Assembly (NCBI RefSeq): GCF_000720255.1
Contig: NZ_JOJE01000006.1
Location: forward strand, 1 to 64,000
Origin: Streptomyces griseus subsp. griseus
GTDB taxonomy: Bacteria > Actinomycetota > Actinomycetes > Streptomycetales > Streptomycetaceae
Direction: 5' to 3'
DNA: 64,000 bases
The notes below the pieces were generated by a model. It was not told the origin of the DNA and did not search any database. It was given only the letters and a program-made list of their open reading frames with translations. Both the position numbers and the translations under genes were made by a program. Position 1 is the stretch's first letter. Every line of letters begins with the position of its first letter. Of the stretch, positions 20,079 to 28,942 are shown one piece after another.

Positions 20079-21310
20079 TGTCGACTGCTCCTCTTGGTGG
20101 GAATCACATCTACTGGGCTGACTCAGTGGTCACTGATGCAGATCAGGCGCCTCGGGTCAGCGCCTGTGGCGGACGGCTTTCGCTGGCTGTGCCGTCGGGC
20201 GAAGCACCTCAGACCTCGATCCTTGGTGATCGGTCCAGCCGGTCGTGATTTGTCCAGAAGGGCCGGGAGCGAGGATCGGGGTTGCCGACGGCCCGCCAAG
20301 GCCAGCCCTTGGACGGCCTGGCAGCCGAGCAGGAGCGCGGGTACGTGGGCCGGGCATGCGCTGGTAGGGGAGGCTCATGCCGGTGACCTGGTGGGCTACT
20401 ACGTCACAGTGGGCGGCCCTTCGGCTGCTCGCGTCTCATGGCCGGGTTGACGACGATTGTCAGGGGTCCACACCGTCGGCAGTGTCACCCGGACGGGGAC
20501 AATCGGTTCTTCTCTGCCTGAGCTCCTGCGACCTCCAGCATCACAAACCTTGCGCCCGAGGTAGGCAGTTCCAATACACCTGCAGGGGGACAGTGCGACG
20601 GCGTCGCTGTTCCCACGGTCCGTCGCCACGCTGTCAGGGGGGCGGAGCTGCGTTGGAGTAGAGCAAGCGCCTTGAGTCGCCGGTTGTCCCTTGGCCCTTC
20701 GCCCAGATAGGAGGAGACCAGTCCCGCCGACGCCGAGTGCCGCCCGTACAGCGTCGGCGGGACGTCGCACTGAGTGCCGACCCGAAGTGGGCACAGGGGG
20801 AGTCGCCGCGGCATCACCGGAACGGTGCTCGCCCTCAGCGGTGCGGTTGCGACCGGCAGCGCCTCCTTGGCGAAGAACCGCCGGACCGCGACCCAACGCA
20901 GCCCGGTCGTCCCGGCGTTCGCCGCTTGCCATGCGGCCACCCTTGTGGCGGCGGTGCTCGGTCTCATCGGCATGTGGCGGTGTCCGAGCCTCGCGTTCCG
21001 CCCCCCTGTCCGGACTTCCAGCGGGAGCGACGACGCACCGGCAGCCGCCTCCATGCGGTAAACGCCCTCCGTCTGAAGGTGATCTTCAGCAGGCCGGCTC
21101 TGCCCATCGGACCACGCCGCCGGCGTCGTCGTACCCGCCGTGATCACGAGCCAGAGAGCACACGATGGCGGAAGCTCGGCCATTGGTGACCAACTCGGGG
21201 ACGACCAGGACAGCCGCGTCCACGGTGCCGACAGCGCGCGGTGAAGACAAGCTCCGGGGTCATGCCGATGCGCCTCGATTCACGTCAGGGGCGCTGCGCT
21301 TTCCCGCCAC
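20079..21310. other. 1.2 kb without a recognisable gene
   Basis: Several overlapping open frames exist on both strands, for example 20485-21183 on the minus strand. None shows a family motif, a consistent codon bias or a convincing ribosome site. The stretch ends at the left inverted repeat of the insertion sequence. It may be decayed DNA that accumulated next to the mobile element. Confidence 0.5.
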
Positions 21311-21324
21311 GGCGATTGCAAAGT
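21311..21324 (+). repeat. Left terminal inverted repeat of the ISAs1 element
   Basis: GGCGATTGCAAAGT, exactly complementary to 22490-22503. Confidence 0.8.
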
Positions 21325-21349
21325 CCGTTGATCGTGCCTTTGGCGCAGG

Positions 21350-22265
21350 TCAGTTGAGTCCGAGGACGGTCAGTGGCCGTTCGTAGGGGCGGAGGGCTGT
21401 GGTGCGGAGTCCGGCGGCGATGTTGGTGTGGCCGGCGGTGCGGAGCTGATTGATGGCGAAGCCGCGCAGGGTGGCCATGTTCTCCGGGCCGTGCCCGGTT
21501 CGGATCTTGGAGGCGTCCTCACGGAAGGCGGTGTCCCTCACGAAGTGGAGCCTGTTTTCGATCACCCAGTGCGCCCTCAAGATCTTCGCGCTGCGTTCCG
21601 GGGATGCCTGGCGGCTGGTCAGGTCGGTGATGACGTAGACGGTCTCGCGGCTCTGCTGTCCCGACTTGCTGTCGGTGACGTGGCGTACGACCCAGGCGAC
21701 TTGGGCGGCGTGTGGGAAGCCGACGCCGAGGTCGGTGACGGTGAGCACCTGCACGACCCGGGTCTCCTTACGGCCGTGCCCCTCGGAGCGGTCGTAGTAA
21801 TTTGCCGTTGCCTTGTGCCAGGGCAGGGTCCGCAGCTGCTCGTAGAGGTTCTTCTGGTTCCGCTTCACGGTGAAGGCGCAATGGGCTTTCTTCTCCTCGA
21901 CAAGGAAGCGGACGTGGTCGCGCCGGGTGTGTAGCGCGTCGCCGGTCACGGTGACTCCTTGCAGGTCATAGGGGTCCAGGAGGGCGGCGAAACAGGCGAT
22001 CTCGTTCGTCTTCTCAGGGACCCTGAGCTGGGTGACGGTCATACCGGTGCCGGTCATCGCGGCCGGCAGGTGCGCGGCCGGGTGGCACCGAGGCGCGAGC
22101 CACGGGCGCTCTTGCCGTCGATCGCGAGGGTGTCGGTGCCGGCCGGGTCGTGGCCGAGGAGGTCGGCCAGGCCGCCGGGGCAGGTGTCTTTGATGACTCT
22201 GCGGATCGTCGCGCCGCTGGGCGGTACCCGCGAAGGGGTGACGCGTCCCGCGCCGACACCGCGGA
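21350..22265 (-). pseudogene. ISAs1-family transposase, 5'-truncated and frameshifted
   Basis: The C-terminal two thirds read cleanly: MTVTQLRVPEKTNEIACFAA, the second catalytic Asp in VTVTGDALHT and the family ending HWVIENRLHFVRDTAFREDA with the catalytic Glu. The first catalytic Asp, in DTLAIDGKSARGS, lies in another frame near 22110, so there is a frameshift around 22070. The family N-terminus (DPRxRRG and the hydrophobic helix after it) is absent upstream of about 22265. It cannot make an intact transposase. Confidence 0.8.
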
Positions 22266-22363
22266 TCGGCCGGCGTGGCCGGCCGCTCGGCCGGCGGACG
22301 CGTGGCACGGTGCTGACGAGTGGGCGACTTGACCAGACAGACGGTGCCAGACTGACGGCACAT

Positions 22364-22419
22364 CGAAGCTCCGTTGGGCGCAGGCGACTTGGCAAGGTCA
22401 CCTCCACAACGGAGCTTCG
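22364..22419. repeat. Perfect 13-bp inverted repeat inside the IS element
   Basis: CGAAGCTCCGTTG (22364-22376) and its exact complement (22407-22419) enclose 30 bp. They occupy the place where the transposase N-terminus should be encoded, so they may belong to a small inserted element or to a deletion junction. Confidence 0.6.
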
Positions 22420-22489
22420 GTGCGTCCGGTCGCGCGCCCTCCCTGCATCGTCCCCCCGCTGTGACCTGCACACTCACGAGGTCACCGCA

Positions 22490-22503
22490 ACTTTGCAATC
22501 GCC
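22490..22503 (-). repeat. Right terminal inverted repeat of the ISAs1 element
   Basis: ACTTTGCAATCGCC, exactly complementary to 21311-21324. It marks the transposase 5' side of the element. Confidence 0.8.
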
Positions 22504-22621
22504 CTGCTGGGCTCATGGCGGTGCCGCAAGCACGCAGGAATGACCCCCGTGCCTGTGGCTCGCGGCCGTACCCTCGCCGTACGTTGCGCACGAGGCGCGG
22601 CCGCAAGCCACACGTGCCTCG

Positions 22622-23413
22622 TCAGCCCTCGGTGTGCCCGCCGTCGCTGTTGATGACGACTCCCGTGACGATCCGTGCGGCAACCGGGTCGGCCAGGTAG
22701 ACAAAGGCGCCGGCGTGGTCCTCGGGAGTTGGCTTTACCTGGAGAGCGGTGCCGGCTCTGATGCGCTCGTCGCGGCCGCCCCTGGCGTCGACGGTGGACT
22801 CGCCCTGCCCAAGAGCGTCCAGGCCGGAGAACCTGGTGCCCGTGGTACCTCCCGGTGCGACCCCGTTCACCCGCACATGTGGGGCAAGATCCACTGAGAG
22901 GTGCTGTACCACGCCGCGCAGAGCCCACTTGGAGCTCCCGTAGAGGACACCTCCACCGGCAGGGCGGAAGGCCGATTCCGAGAGCGTGAGGGTCACGGAA
23001 CCGCGGGTGCCGCGCAACGCCGGCCACGCCGTGGCGACCGCGACCAGAGTGCTGAGGACATTGAGCCGCCACGTCTCCTCGGCGGCACCGACGAGCTTGT
23101 CCACGGGCAGCTCACGGAGCGAGGCGTAATGATCGAACACACCGACGCAGCACGTGAGCTGATGGAGTCCTCCGCCGGCCAGGACTGCCTCTTCCACTGC
23201 TTTCGCGAGGGTGTCGGCACGGGTCGCGTCTCCTTCGACCACGTGCAGGGGCGAGCCCTCGCCCTCGCGGCGCAGTGCGGCAGCGTGCTCGGCGGACCGC
23301 TCGATCGCGGTGACCGTCGCGCCCTCTTGCAGGTAGGCCAGGGTGGCAGCCCTGCCGATGCCGGAACCGGCACCGGCGACGAGCATGCTCAGACCACCGA
23401 GGCGCCCGCTCAC
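22622..23413 (-). CDS. cis-Dihydrodiol dehydrogenase, SDR family (BphB/HcaB-like)
   Basis: 263 residues. It has the nucleotide-binding motif VAGAGSGIGRA (about 12-22), Ser145 in LTLSESAF and the Tyr158/Lys162 pair in LYGSSKWAL. The stretches after it (VQHLSVDLAPHVRVNGVAPG, SGLDALGQGES and the end GVVINSDGG) follow BphB-type 2,3-dihydrodiol dehydrogenases rather than FabG. It should oxidise the cis-diol made by the Rieske dioxygenase to a catechol with NAD. It is the last gene of the operon; its start overlaps the stop of the preceding small gene. Confidence 0.85.
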   Translation of the reverse strand: MSGRLGGLSMLVAGAGSGIGRAATLAYLQEGATVTAIERSAEHAAALRREGEGSPLHVVEGDATRADTLAKAVEEAVLAGGGLHQLTCCVGVFDHYASLRELPVDKLVGAAEETWRLNVLSTLVAVATAWPALRGTRGSVTLTLSESAFRPAGGGVLYGSSKWALRGVVQHLSVDLAPHVRVNGVAPGGTTGTRFSGLDALGQGESTVDARGGRDERIRAGTALQVKPTPEDHAGAFVYLADPVAARIVTGVVINSDGGHTEG

Positions 23414-23685
23414 GGTGCCGGCCTCCTCTCCAGCAGCTCCGAGATCAGCTCCGGCTCTTGGAAGGTGAGGCAGTCGAGGGCGACCGCGTCCAGAAGGATC
23501 CTGCTGCCCCGGCGAGGCGACCAGATGTCCAGCCGCATGCCGTTGCGCGTCTCGACCTTGCGGATCACGACGTCGGCGAACTCGTTCGCGATGACGATCG
23601 GCCCCTCGGCCGACTGCTCCGGGTACTGCGAGACGTCACCGACCGGCGGACGCTCGATGGTGGGTTGCTTGCTGATCTCGTCCAC
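23410..23685 (-). CDS. Small conserved protein of ring-hydroxylating dioxygenase clusters
   Basis: 91 residues from a GTG 12 bp after the beta-subunit stop. A longer in-frame start at 23772 would run back into that gene. The core reads IVIANEFADVVIRKVETRNG, then LDIWSPRRGSRILLDAVALD. It has no cysteine cluster, signal peptide or membrane segment. From memory, similar short proteins sit beside dioxygenase genes in actinobacteria and are sometimes labelled dihydrodiol dehydrogenase, but it is far too short for that reaction. It could be an accessory or assembly factor. Position between dioxygenase and dehydrogenase genes supports a role in the pathway. Confidence 0.6.
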   Translation of the reverse strand: MDEISKQPTIERPPVGDVSQYPEQSAEGPIVIANEFADVVIRKVETRNGMRLDIWSPRRGSRILLDAVALDCLTFQEPELISELLERRPAP

Positions 23686-23696
23686 GTCGTGCCTCG

Positions 23697-24212
23697 CTAG
23701 ATCAGGATGGACAGGTTGTGCGCGTTGATCAGCGCTTGGTCGAAGGCCGCCCATCTGCGGGCCAGGCGCCATCCGTCCTCCGTGCGACGGACGACGTCCT
23801 TGCGGGAAAGCGAGTAGAGACTCGGTGTCGGACTGGTGCCACGGCTGCGGTAGATGAAGCAGTTGGAGTGAACCTTGTACTCGTCCGGGTTGTCGCCCGG
23901 GTCGACCAGAACGTTGGTGACGAAGTGCCGCGTCTGGGAGGGCGGTTGCTCCGCCCAGGCGAAGTCGGTCTCCAACCGCTGGATCCGCACCTCGAGGGTC
24001 TGCCGGTCGTCGTCGAAGATCCGCGACGTCGGCGAGAGATCCCAGACTGCGAGGCCTTCCCGGATCACTCGCAGTGGCGCTTCGTAGCGAATGTCGTCGG
24101 TCAGCATCGCCAGCCAGTCCCGGAAGCGGCGTTCGTCGAGCGCCAGCGCCTCACGGAACATGAACTCCTGGATCTCGGAGACGGTGTCGCGGTCGACGGG
24201 TCGCTCGCCCAT
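23697..24212 (-). CDS. Aromatic ring-hydroxylating dioxygenase, beta subunit
   Basis: 171 residues, ATG at 24212 overlapping the alpha-subunit stop as ATGA. It has the NTF2-like beta-subunit fold signature: EIQEFMFREALALDERRFRD, WLAMLTDDIRYEAPLRV, TRHFVTNVLV and a C-terminal RKDVVRRTEDGWRLARRWAA. The subunit stabilises the alpha3-beta3 oxygenase and has no cofactor. Length is normal. Translational coupling to the alpha gene fits a 1:1 complex. Confidence 0.93.
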   Translation of the reverse strand: MGERPVDRDTVSEIQEFMFREALALDERRFRDWLAMLTDDIRYEAPLRVIREGLAVWDLSPTSRIFDDDRQTLEVRIQRLETDFAWAEQPPSQTRHFVTNVLVDPGDNPDEYKVHSNCFIYRSRGTSPTPSLYSLSRKDVVRRTEDGWRLARRWAAFDQALINAHNLSILI

Positions 24213-25528
24213 CACGCCTCCCCTGCCAGGTAGTCCGCCCACCGGCTCCACAGGTTGCGGAAGTTGGTGTCGTTGACGTAGGGGACGACCGCGTGGCCCG
24301 GGCCCGGGAACTCCGGGTCCGGCGCGCTGTCCATGCCCATGATGTAGGGGAAGTCGACATCGCGGACCATCGTCATCCCTGCTGCCTGGGTGACCTTCGT
24401 CCAGTTCTCGAAGTCGTCCTGTTCGAAGGTGCCCGCCTGGCCGAACGCCAAGGTGTAGGCGCGATAAGCCTCCTTCTTGTACTCCTGAGAGGCGTTCTTG
24501 GGCACCAGGCACCAGGAGTACATCTCCATCCGGCCCGGACCGACGGGGTGGTAGAGCCTCATGGTGACGAATCGGACCCCGATCTCGCCGGGTTCCAGGC
24601 TGAACGGCTGCATCAGGAAGGAGAGGTTGGGGAAGACCGACCCGACCGCCGTCCGGGTGCGGGAGAACACCGCCACCTGCTCCGGGCTGAGCGACTGCTT
24701 CATTTCCGCCACCAGATCGTCGGGGAAACCCCCGAAAGGCGGGAAGTTCGGACCGTGTCCCAGACCGATGCCGTGGCCCTTTCCGGGAATGCTGACGGCC
24801 CAGCCCTGGCTGTGCGTCGAGCCCGAGGAGGGGAAGTAGCCGAGGTGGAATCCCCATTGGTGGGCCACCGGGGTGTGGTAGCCGTCGCCGGCGAAGTTCT
24901 CGGTACAGATCTTCCAGTCGGTGTCGGCTATCCAGTGGTCCGGCGGCCCGTGGACCTCGACCCCGCCGAGCCCGTGCTTGAGGTAGAGGTCCAGGTAGAA
25001 CTGGAACCCTCCCAGGTATTCGTCCAGGGGCGGCGCCTCCGGGTCCAGGCAGCCGAAGACAAGCCCCTCGTAGGAGTCCACCCTGACCCGGACCAGACCC
25101 CAGTCCTTGCGCTTGAGCCTGCCTTCGTAGCCCTCCTTCATGTAGGGCACGCCCACCAGTTCGCCGGAGTTCTTGTAGGTCCAGCCGTGGTACGAGCAGC
25201 GGAAGTGGGAGGCGTTGCCCATCTCCGCCTTGCACATCACGTTGCCGCGATGCCGGCACATGTTCAGGCTGGCGTGGATCTCGCCGTGCTCGTCCCTGGC
25301 GACGATGAGGTTGTTGTTCCCGATGTACCGGGTCACGTAGTCGCCGGGATGGGGGATCTCGCTCTCGTGGGCGAGGAAGCACCACGTCTTGGAGAACAGC
25401 CGTTCCTGCTCCAGGTCGTAAACGGCCTGGTCGTTGAAGGCGCGGGCGGGGAACCGGCCGCTGTCGATACCCTCGCGGGTCTCCTCGACCCACGCGGCGA
25501 GGGACTGGGATTCCGGTTTCGTGTTCAT
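24212..25528 (-). CDS. Aromatic ring-hydroxylating dioxygenase, Rieske alpha subunit
   Basis: 438 residues. The Rieske [2Fe-2S] ligands are Cys91-x-His93 (NMCRHRGN) and Cys111-x2-His114 (RCSYHGWTY). The mononuclear iron site is in ENFAGDGYHTPVAH (Asp215 next to His218 and His223), and a distal Asp ligand is expected near residue 360. With the beta subunit, ferredoxin and reductase encoded in the same operon, it should add both atoms of O2 to an aromatic ring to give a cis-dihydrodiol. The start lies 4 bp after the hydratase-aldolase stop. The substrate cannot be read from the sequence. Confidence 0.93.
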   Translation of the reverse strand: MNTKPESQSLAAWVEETREGIDSGRFPARAFNDQAVYDLEQERLFSKTWCFLAHESEIPHPGDYVTRYIGNNNLIVARDEHGEIHASLNMCRHRGNVMCKAEMGNASHFRCSYHGWTYKNSGELVGVPYMKEGYEGRLKRKDWGLVRVRVDSYEGLVFGCLDPEAPPLDEYLGGFQFYLDLYLKHGLGGVEVHGPPDHWIADTDWKICTENFAGDGYHTPVAHQWGFHLGYFPSSGSTHSQGWAVSIPGKGHGIGLGHGPNFPPFGGFPDDLVAEMKQSLSPEQVAVFSRTRTAVGSVFPNLSFLMQPFSLEPGEIGVRFVTMRLYHPVGPGRMEMYSWCLVPKNASQEYKKEAYRAYTLAFGQAGTFEQDDFENWTKVTQAAGMTMVRDVDFPYIMGMDSAPDPEFPGPGHAVVPYVNDTNFRNLWSRWADYLAGEA

Positions 25529-25532
25529 CCCG

Positions 25533-26579
25533 TCACACCTGGCTCAGAGCCTGCTTCGGGGTGCGCTTGCCGAACCGCTGCTCGATCTCGGTCCGGATCT
25601 GCAGGTAGCGCTTCACATGCTCGTCGGTCGTGGTCACATGCTCCTGCGGGACGAGGTCCTCGGTGTACGGCGGGCGGCACTTGCCGACGTTGAGGTAACC
25701 GGCGCCGTTCACCCGGATCTTCTCCAGCGGGATGTTGTACTTGGCGAACTCCATGAAGTCCTGTCCCACCAGGAAGGGTTCGTGGGCCCAGCGCAGCCGC
25801 TCGGTGAGCCAGCGTGCGTCCTCCATCCGCCCCTGCTGGAGCGCGTCACGCAGTTCCAGGACCGGGCCGGGACCCATCGCGGTCGTGGACGACCAGGCCA
25901 TGCCGACGAGCTCCTCGCCGTACATCTCCCAGGCCGGGTACCAGTCGGTCTCGATGGACATCAGAGGGAAACTCGTCCCGGTGTGCGCCATGTCGTTGTG
26001 GTAGCGGAAGCCGACCGACGCACCGCCGGCGTACTTGACCGCCACCACCTGCGGCAGCTCCACGAGCGTCTTGTACACCCGCCGGGGGATGATGCCGCGG
26101 AAGGCCGCGGTGTTGTCGTAGACGACGATCGCCAGCTCGGGTACGGCGGTGGCGACGTCGCGGTAGAAGCGCTCCATCACCGGGGCGACCATCTCTCCCC
26201 ACATCGGCCGTCCGAGCAGCGTGCCGGTGATCCCGAGATCGGCCAGGTACTTCATCCGGGAGACGGTGTCACGGGTGTTGAGCGTGGTAGCGCCGATGAA
26301 GACCGGGAAGTCCTCGTCGACGCTCCGGACGGTCTCCGCGACACAGGCCGCGTACGCCTTCCACTCCTCCAGGGTGAGGGTGGCCATCTCGCCGAGGGTG
26401 CCGTTGAGCGCGATCGCGTCGACGCCGTCGTTGATCAGGTTGCGGATCATGCGCTCGGTCTCGTCCAGGTCGACCGTGTCGACCGCGTCGACGCGCTCGG
26501 CGCCGGGCAGGGCCGGGGTCGGGGGGTAGGCCATCACACCGCGCATGTCGCGTCCGGTGATCTTGGGAAGCTTGCTCAC
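25533..26579 (-). CDS. Hydratase-aldolase of aromatic degradation, NahE/PhdJ-like
   Basis: 348 residues from a GTG with AAGGAG at 5-nt spacing. It belongs to the dihydrodipicolinate-synthase fold; the Schiff-base lysine is Lys182 in VVAVKYAGG and the conserved Tyr is Tyr154 in VVYDNT. Motifs ALNGTLGEMATLT, FIGATTLNTRDT and GRPMWGEM match the trans-o-hydroxybenzylidenepyruvate hydratase-aldolase branch rather than lysine biosynthesis enzymes. Such enzymes cut the side chain left by ring cleavage into an aldehyde plus pyruvate. Its presence implies a fused bicyclic or larger aromatic substrate. Confidence 0.9.
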   Translation of the reverse strand: MSKLPKITGRDMRGVMAYPPTPALPGAERVDAVDTVDLDETERMIRNLINDGVDAIALNGTLGEMATLTLEEWKAYAACVAETVRSVDEDFPVFIGATTLNTRDTVSRMKYLADLGITGTLLGRPMWGEMVAPVMERFYRDVATAVPELAIVVYDNTAAFRGIIPRRVYKTLVELPQVVAVKYAGGASVGFRYHNDMAHTGTSFPLMSIETDWYPAWEMYGEELVGMAWSSTTAMGPGPVLELRDALQQGRMEDARWLTERLRWAHEPFLVGQDFMEFAKYNIPLEKIRVNGAGYLNVGKCRPPYTEDLVPQEHVTTTDEHVKRYLQIRTEIEQRFGKRTPKQALSQV

Positions 26580-26646
26580 GGTAACTCCTTCTGTAATTCC
26601 TGAATTCCTGGAAGCAGTGCGTTTTCTTGTGGGGCCTATGCGGTGG

Positions 26647-27489
26647 TCACAGCCGGGCTGCGGCGACCGCGGTGCCGGTGAGCCAGGTGGGTACCGGCTC
26701 GTAGGCGAGGACGTCGAAGCCGACCCCGGCCGCGCCGGCGGCGACGAGCCAGGTACGGATCTCGTGGGCGCCGTTGCCGGCCCGGTCGATCTCCTCGCCG
26801 GTGTAGTCCGTCAGGCGCTCCGGATCGCCCGACTCCAGCCGGGAGATGAAGTCGCGGTCGAACTCCTCGTTGATGTGGCCGGACTCGGGCAGTCCGACCC
26901 AGTGCGACAGGCCACCGGTGGCGAGGACCACCACCCTCTTGACCTCGGTCTGGTTCTCGACGGCACCGCGGATCATGCGCCCGAAGTCGTAGCAGCGCTT
27001 CGGCGTGGGCCACGGAGGGTTCACGCCATTGACGATCACGGGGACCAGCGGATATTTGGAGCCGGGGTCGAGGTGTTTCAGCGGGACGCAGAAGTTCTCG
27101 TCGAACTCCAGTCCCCCTTCGACCAGGGCGGGATCGAATTCCGCCTCGAGCGCGAAGGCGTACAGGTGGCTGCCCAGGGCGGCCGCGCCCGGGTACTGGT
27201 GCTGCTCGACCTGCAGAAAGCCGGCCATCTCTGCGGTCGCAGGCCCGAGATAGGAATCTCCGGTGGCGATCGCGAAGGCGGGCAGGTTGCCGAGGTGGAA
27301 GTTGGTGAAGTGCTCGACCGATACCGCGATCACGGCGTCCGGTTCGAGGTCCTCGATGCGACGACGTACGTCGGCATACGCCTGTTCCACCGTGGCCCGG
27401 GCGTCGGACGCGGCGCGCTCCGGCCACCCGGTGATGCCGGGCGAGTGGGATGCCGCGAAGGCGCCGACGATGCGGCCGTACGTTCTCAT
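26647..27489 (-). CDS. Class III extradiol ring-cleavage dioxygenase, LigB-type subunit
   Basis: 280 residues; the ATG overlaps the LigA-like stop (ATGA). Iron ligands expected for LigB are visible: His15 in AASHSPG, His60 in SVEHFTNFH and a Glu in HINEEFDRDF. The catalytic His is in GLSHWVG. It should open the ring of the catechol made by the dihydrodiol dehydrogenase, meta to the hydroxyls. The separate small LigA subunit is encoded directly upstream. The sequence suggests a two-subunit LigAB enzyme, not an MhpB-type single chain. Confidence 0.88.
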   Translation of the reverse strand: MRTYGRIVGAFAASHSPGITGWPERAASDARATVEQAYADVRRRIEDLEPDAVIAVSVEHFTNFHLGNLPAFAIATGDSYLGPATAEMAGFLQVEQHQYPGAAALGSHLYAFALEAEFDPALVEGGLEFDENFCVPLKHLDPGSKYPLVPVIVNGVNPPWPTPKRCYDFGRMIRGAVENQTEVKRVVVLATGGLSHWVGLPESGHINEEFDRDFISRLESGDPERLTDYTGEEIDRAGNGAHEIRTWLVAAGAAGVGFDVLAYEPVPTWLTGTAVAAARL

Positions 27490-27740
27490 CAGGACTTCTC
27501 TCCTCGGATCTGCGCGTAGTACGCGGCGCGGTCGACCTCCAGCTGGATTGCGCAGAAATACAGCAGGTACGGGTTGACCCCGTGCTCGTACATCGACTTG
27601 AAGTCGAGGTCCTTCATCCAGGTGCGGAACTCCCCGGTGATGCCGTAGGCGTCGAGAACCTCGTCGGGGCTCGACCGATAACGGGCCGCCACATCGGGAT
27701 GCCGGCGGATGTCCCACAGGAGTCGGTGGATTGAGTACAC
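27489..27740 (-). CDS. LigA-type small subunit of extradiol dioxygenase
   Basis: 83 residues, GTG start with GGAGA upstream. The helical LigA fold is indicated by HRLLWDIRRHPDVAARY, then DAYGITGEFRTWMKDLDFKS and MYEHGVNPYLLYF. In LigAB enzymes this subunit closes over the active site of LigB. Stop and start overlap with the ligB-like gene, so the two should be made in equal amounts. The pair lies between the hydrolase and aldolase genes of the operon. Confidence 0.85.
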   Translation of the reverse strand: MYSIHRLLWDIRRHPDVAARYRSSPDEVLDAYGITGEFRTWMKDLDFKSMYEHGVNPYLLYFCAIQLEVDRAAYYAQIRGEKS

Positions 27741-27755
27741 GGCGGTCTCCGTGCC

Positions 27756-28904
27756 TCAGCCGAGCCGCTGGACGAACCAGTCGGCAAGGCGCGCGGTCGC
27801 GACGGAGAAGTAGTCGTAGCTGCAGTGCAGCGAGCCGGCGCCGTCGTAGATGTCGGCGGTCACGTCGTCCGTGGTGAGGGCGTCGATGAAGCGCCGGGCA
27901 CCCGCGATGTCCATGATGATGTCGTCGGTGCCGTGCATCACGTAGACCGGGATGCTGAGCTTCTCGGCCACGCCGTCCAGCGTGAAAGCGGCCAGCTTGC
28001 GGCGCGCCTCGGCGTCGTCCTTGGACCCGGTCAGCCACTGCAGCTGCTGCTGCAGGGGCGGGTAGAACTCGTAGAAGTCGGTGAGGATGCTCCACGTGCC
28101 GCACCAGGCCGCGACCGCCTTCACCCGCGGCTCGAAGGCCGCCGCCCGGGGAGCGTAGTAGCCGCCGAAGCTCACGCCGGCGAGTCCGATGCGGTCGGCG
28201 TCGACGTCGGGGCGCTGCTCCAGGAAGTCCAGGATGGCCGCGACGGGGACTTCGTAGTCGGGACGGCTGTAGAGCTGCTTGAAGCGCAGGGAGCTGCCGC
28301 GGCCGGGAGTGTCCACCAAGACGACGTTGATGCCGCGGGCCGGGAACTCGGAGCCGCCCAGGAAGTAGAGTTCCTCGGCCCAGGAGTCCGCGCCACCGAG
28401 GAAGAGGACCGTGGGCCGGGGCGTGTCCGAGGTGTCGGGCCGGACGAAGTAGCCGTCCATCGTCGTGCCCTCGAAGGGGACCTGGATGCGCTCGATCAGT
28501 CCGTCGGTGAGCTCGGCGGCCTTCTGGAAGTTCGCCGTCCCCTTCCTGTACGCCTGCTCTCGGCGCGGGTCGGAGGACGCGAGGAAGAACTCCGAGTGCC
28601 GGTGGTAACTGCACGACCGCTGCAGGGACCGTTGCGCGGTGGTGATGTCACCGCGTTCCAGAGCCGCCTCGCCGGCAGCCGCGACCTCTTCGGCGGTACG
28701 GCTCCATTCCCGCTGCCAGACCTCGCCGTCGGTCGTCGTGCGGCCGATGCGGGCGGCGGTGCGCGCGCATTCGAAGAGGTCGGCGCCGCCTACGGCTACC
28801 TGCGCGAGCAGACGCATCGTCTGCAGCGACCAGTCCTCGTCCTGCGGGAACAGTTCGATGATCGACAGGGCGTCACGGTTCTCGGTTATGGCTGTGCTGG
28901 TCAT
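27756..28904 (-). CDS. Alpha/beta hydrolase, FrsA / DHPON-hydrolase-like
   Basis: 382 residues, ATG with AAGGA at 5-nt spacing. A helical N-terminal domain (about 1-130) precedes an alpha/beta hydrolase core with nucleophile GVSFGGYYA (Ser about 235), a following Asp in HGTDD (about 325) and a catalytic His in LHCSYDYF near the end. The domain order matches 2,6-dihydroxypseudooxynicotine hydrolase of nicotine degraders, a C-C bond hydrolase, and the related FrsA/DUF1100 group. In this operon it could split a ring-opened intermediate or a side-chain ester. The resemblance is at the fold-family level only. Confidence 0.78.
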   Translation of the reverse strand: MTSTAITENRDALSIIELFPQDEDWSLQTMRLLAQVAVGGADLFECARTAARIGRTTTDGEVWQREWSRTAEEVAAAGEAALERGDITTAQRSLQRSCSYHRHSEFFLASSDPRREQAYRKGTANFQKAAELTDGLIERIQVPFEGTTMDGYFVRPDTSDTPRPTVLFLGGADSWAEELYFLGGSEFPARGINVVLVDTPGRGSSLRFKQLYSRPDYEVPVAAILDFLEQRPDVDADRIGLAGVSFGGYYAPRAAAFEPRVKAVAAWCGTWSILTDFYEFYPPLQQQLQWLTGSKDDAEARRKLAAFTLDGVAEKLSIPVYVMHGTDDIIMDIAGARRFIDALTTDDVTADIYDGAGSLHCSYDYFSVATARLADWFVQRLG

Positions 28905-28942
28905 CTGTGTCCTTGGGTAGTGAGGCGTGGTGCCGGGGCGGG

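Larger units (their letters stand above)
21311..22503 (-). mobile_element. ISAs1-family insertion sequence, defective
   Basis: The element is bounded by perfect 14-bp inverted repeats: GGCGATTGCAAAGT at 21311-21324 and its complement at 22490-22503, giving 1193 bp. It contains a minus-strand ISAs1-type transposase with a broken, shortened 5' part. I see no matching direct repeats outside the ends, so a target duplication was lost or never formed. It lies just downstream of the aromatic catabolic operon. Confidence 0.8.

Noticed and set aside
20485..21183. A 232-codon minus-strand frame left of the IS element.
   Set aside because: No family resemblance, no good start signal and competing frames of similar length on the other strand.
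21301..22513. Target-site duplication around the ISAs1 element.
   Set aside because: The bases outside the two 14-bp repeats do not match each other over 8-10 bp.
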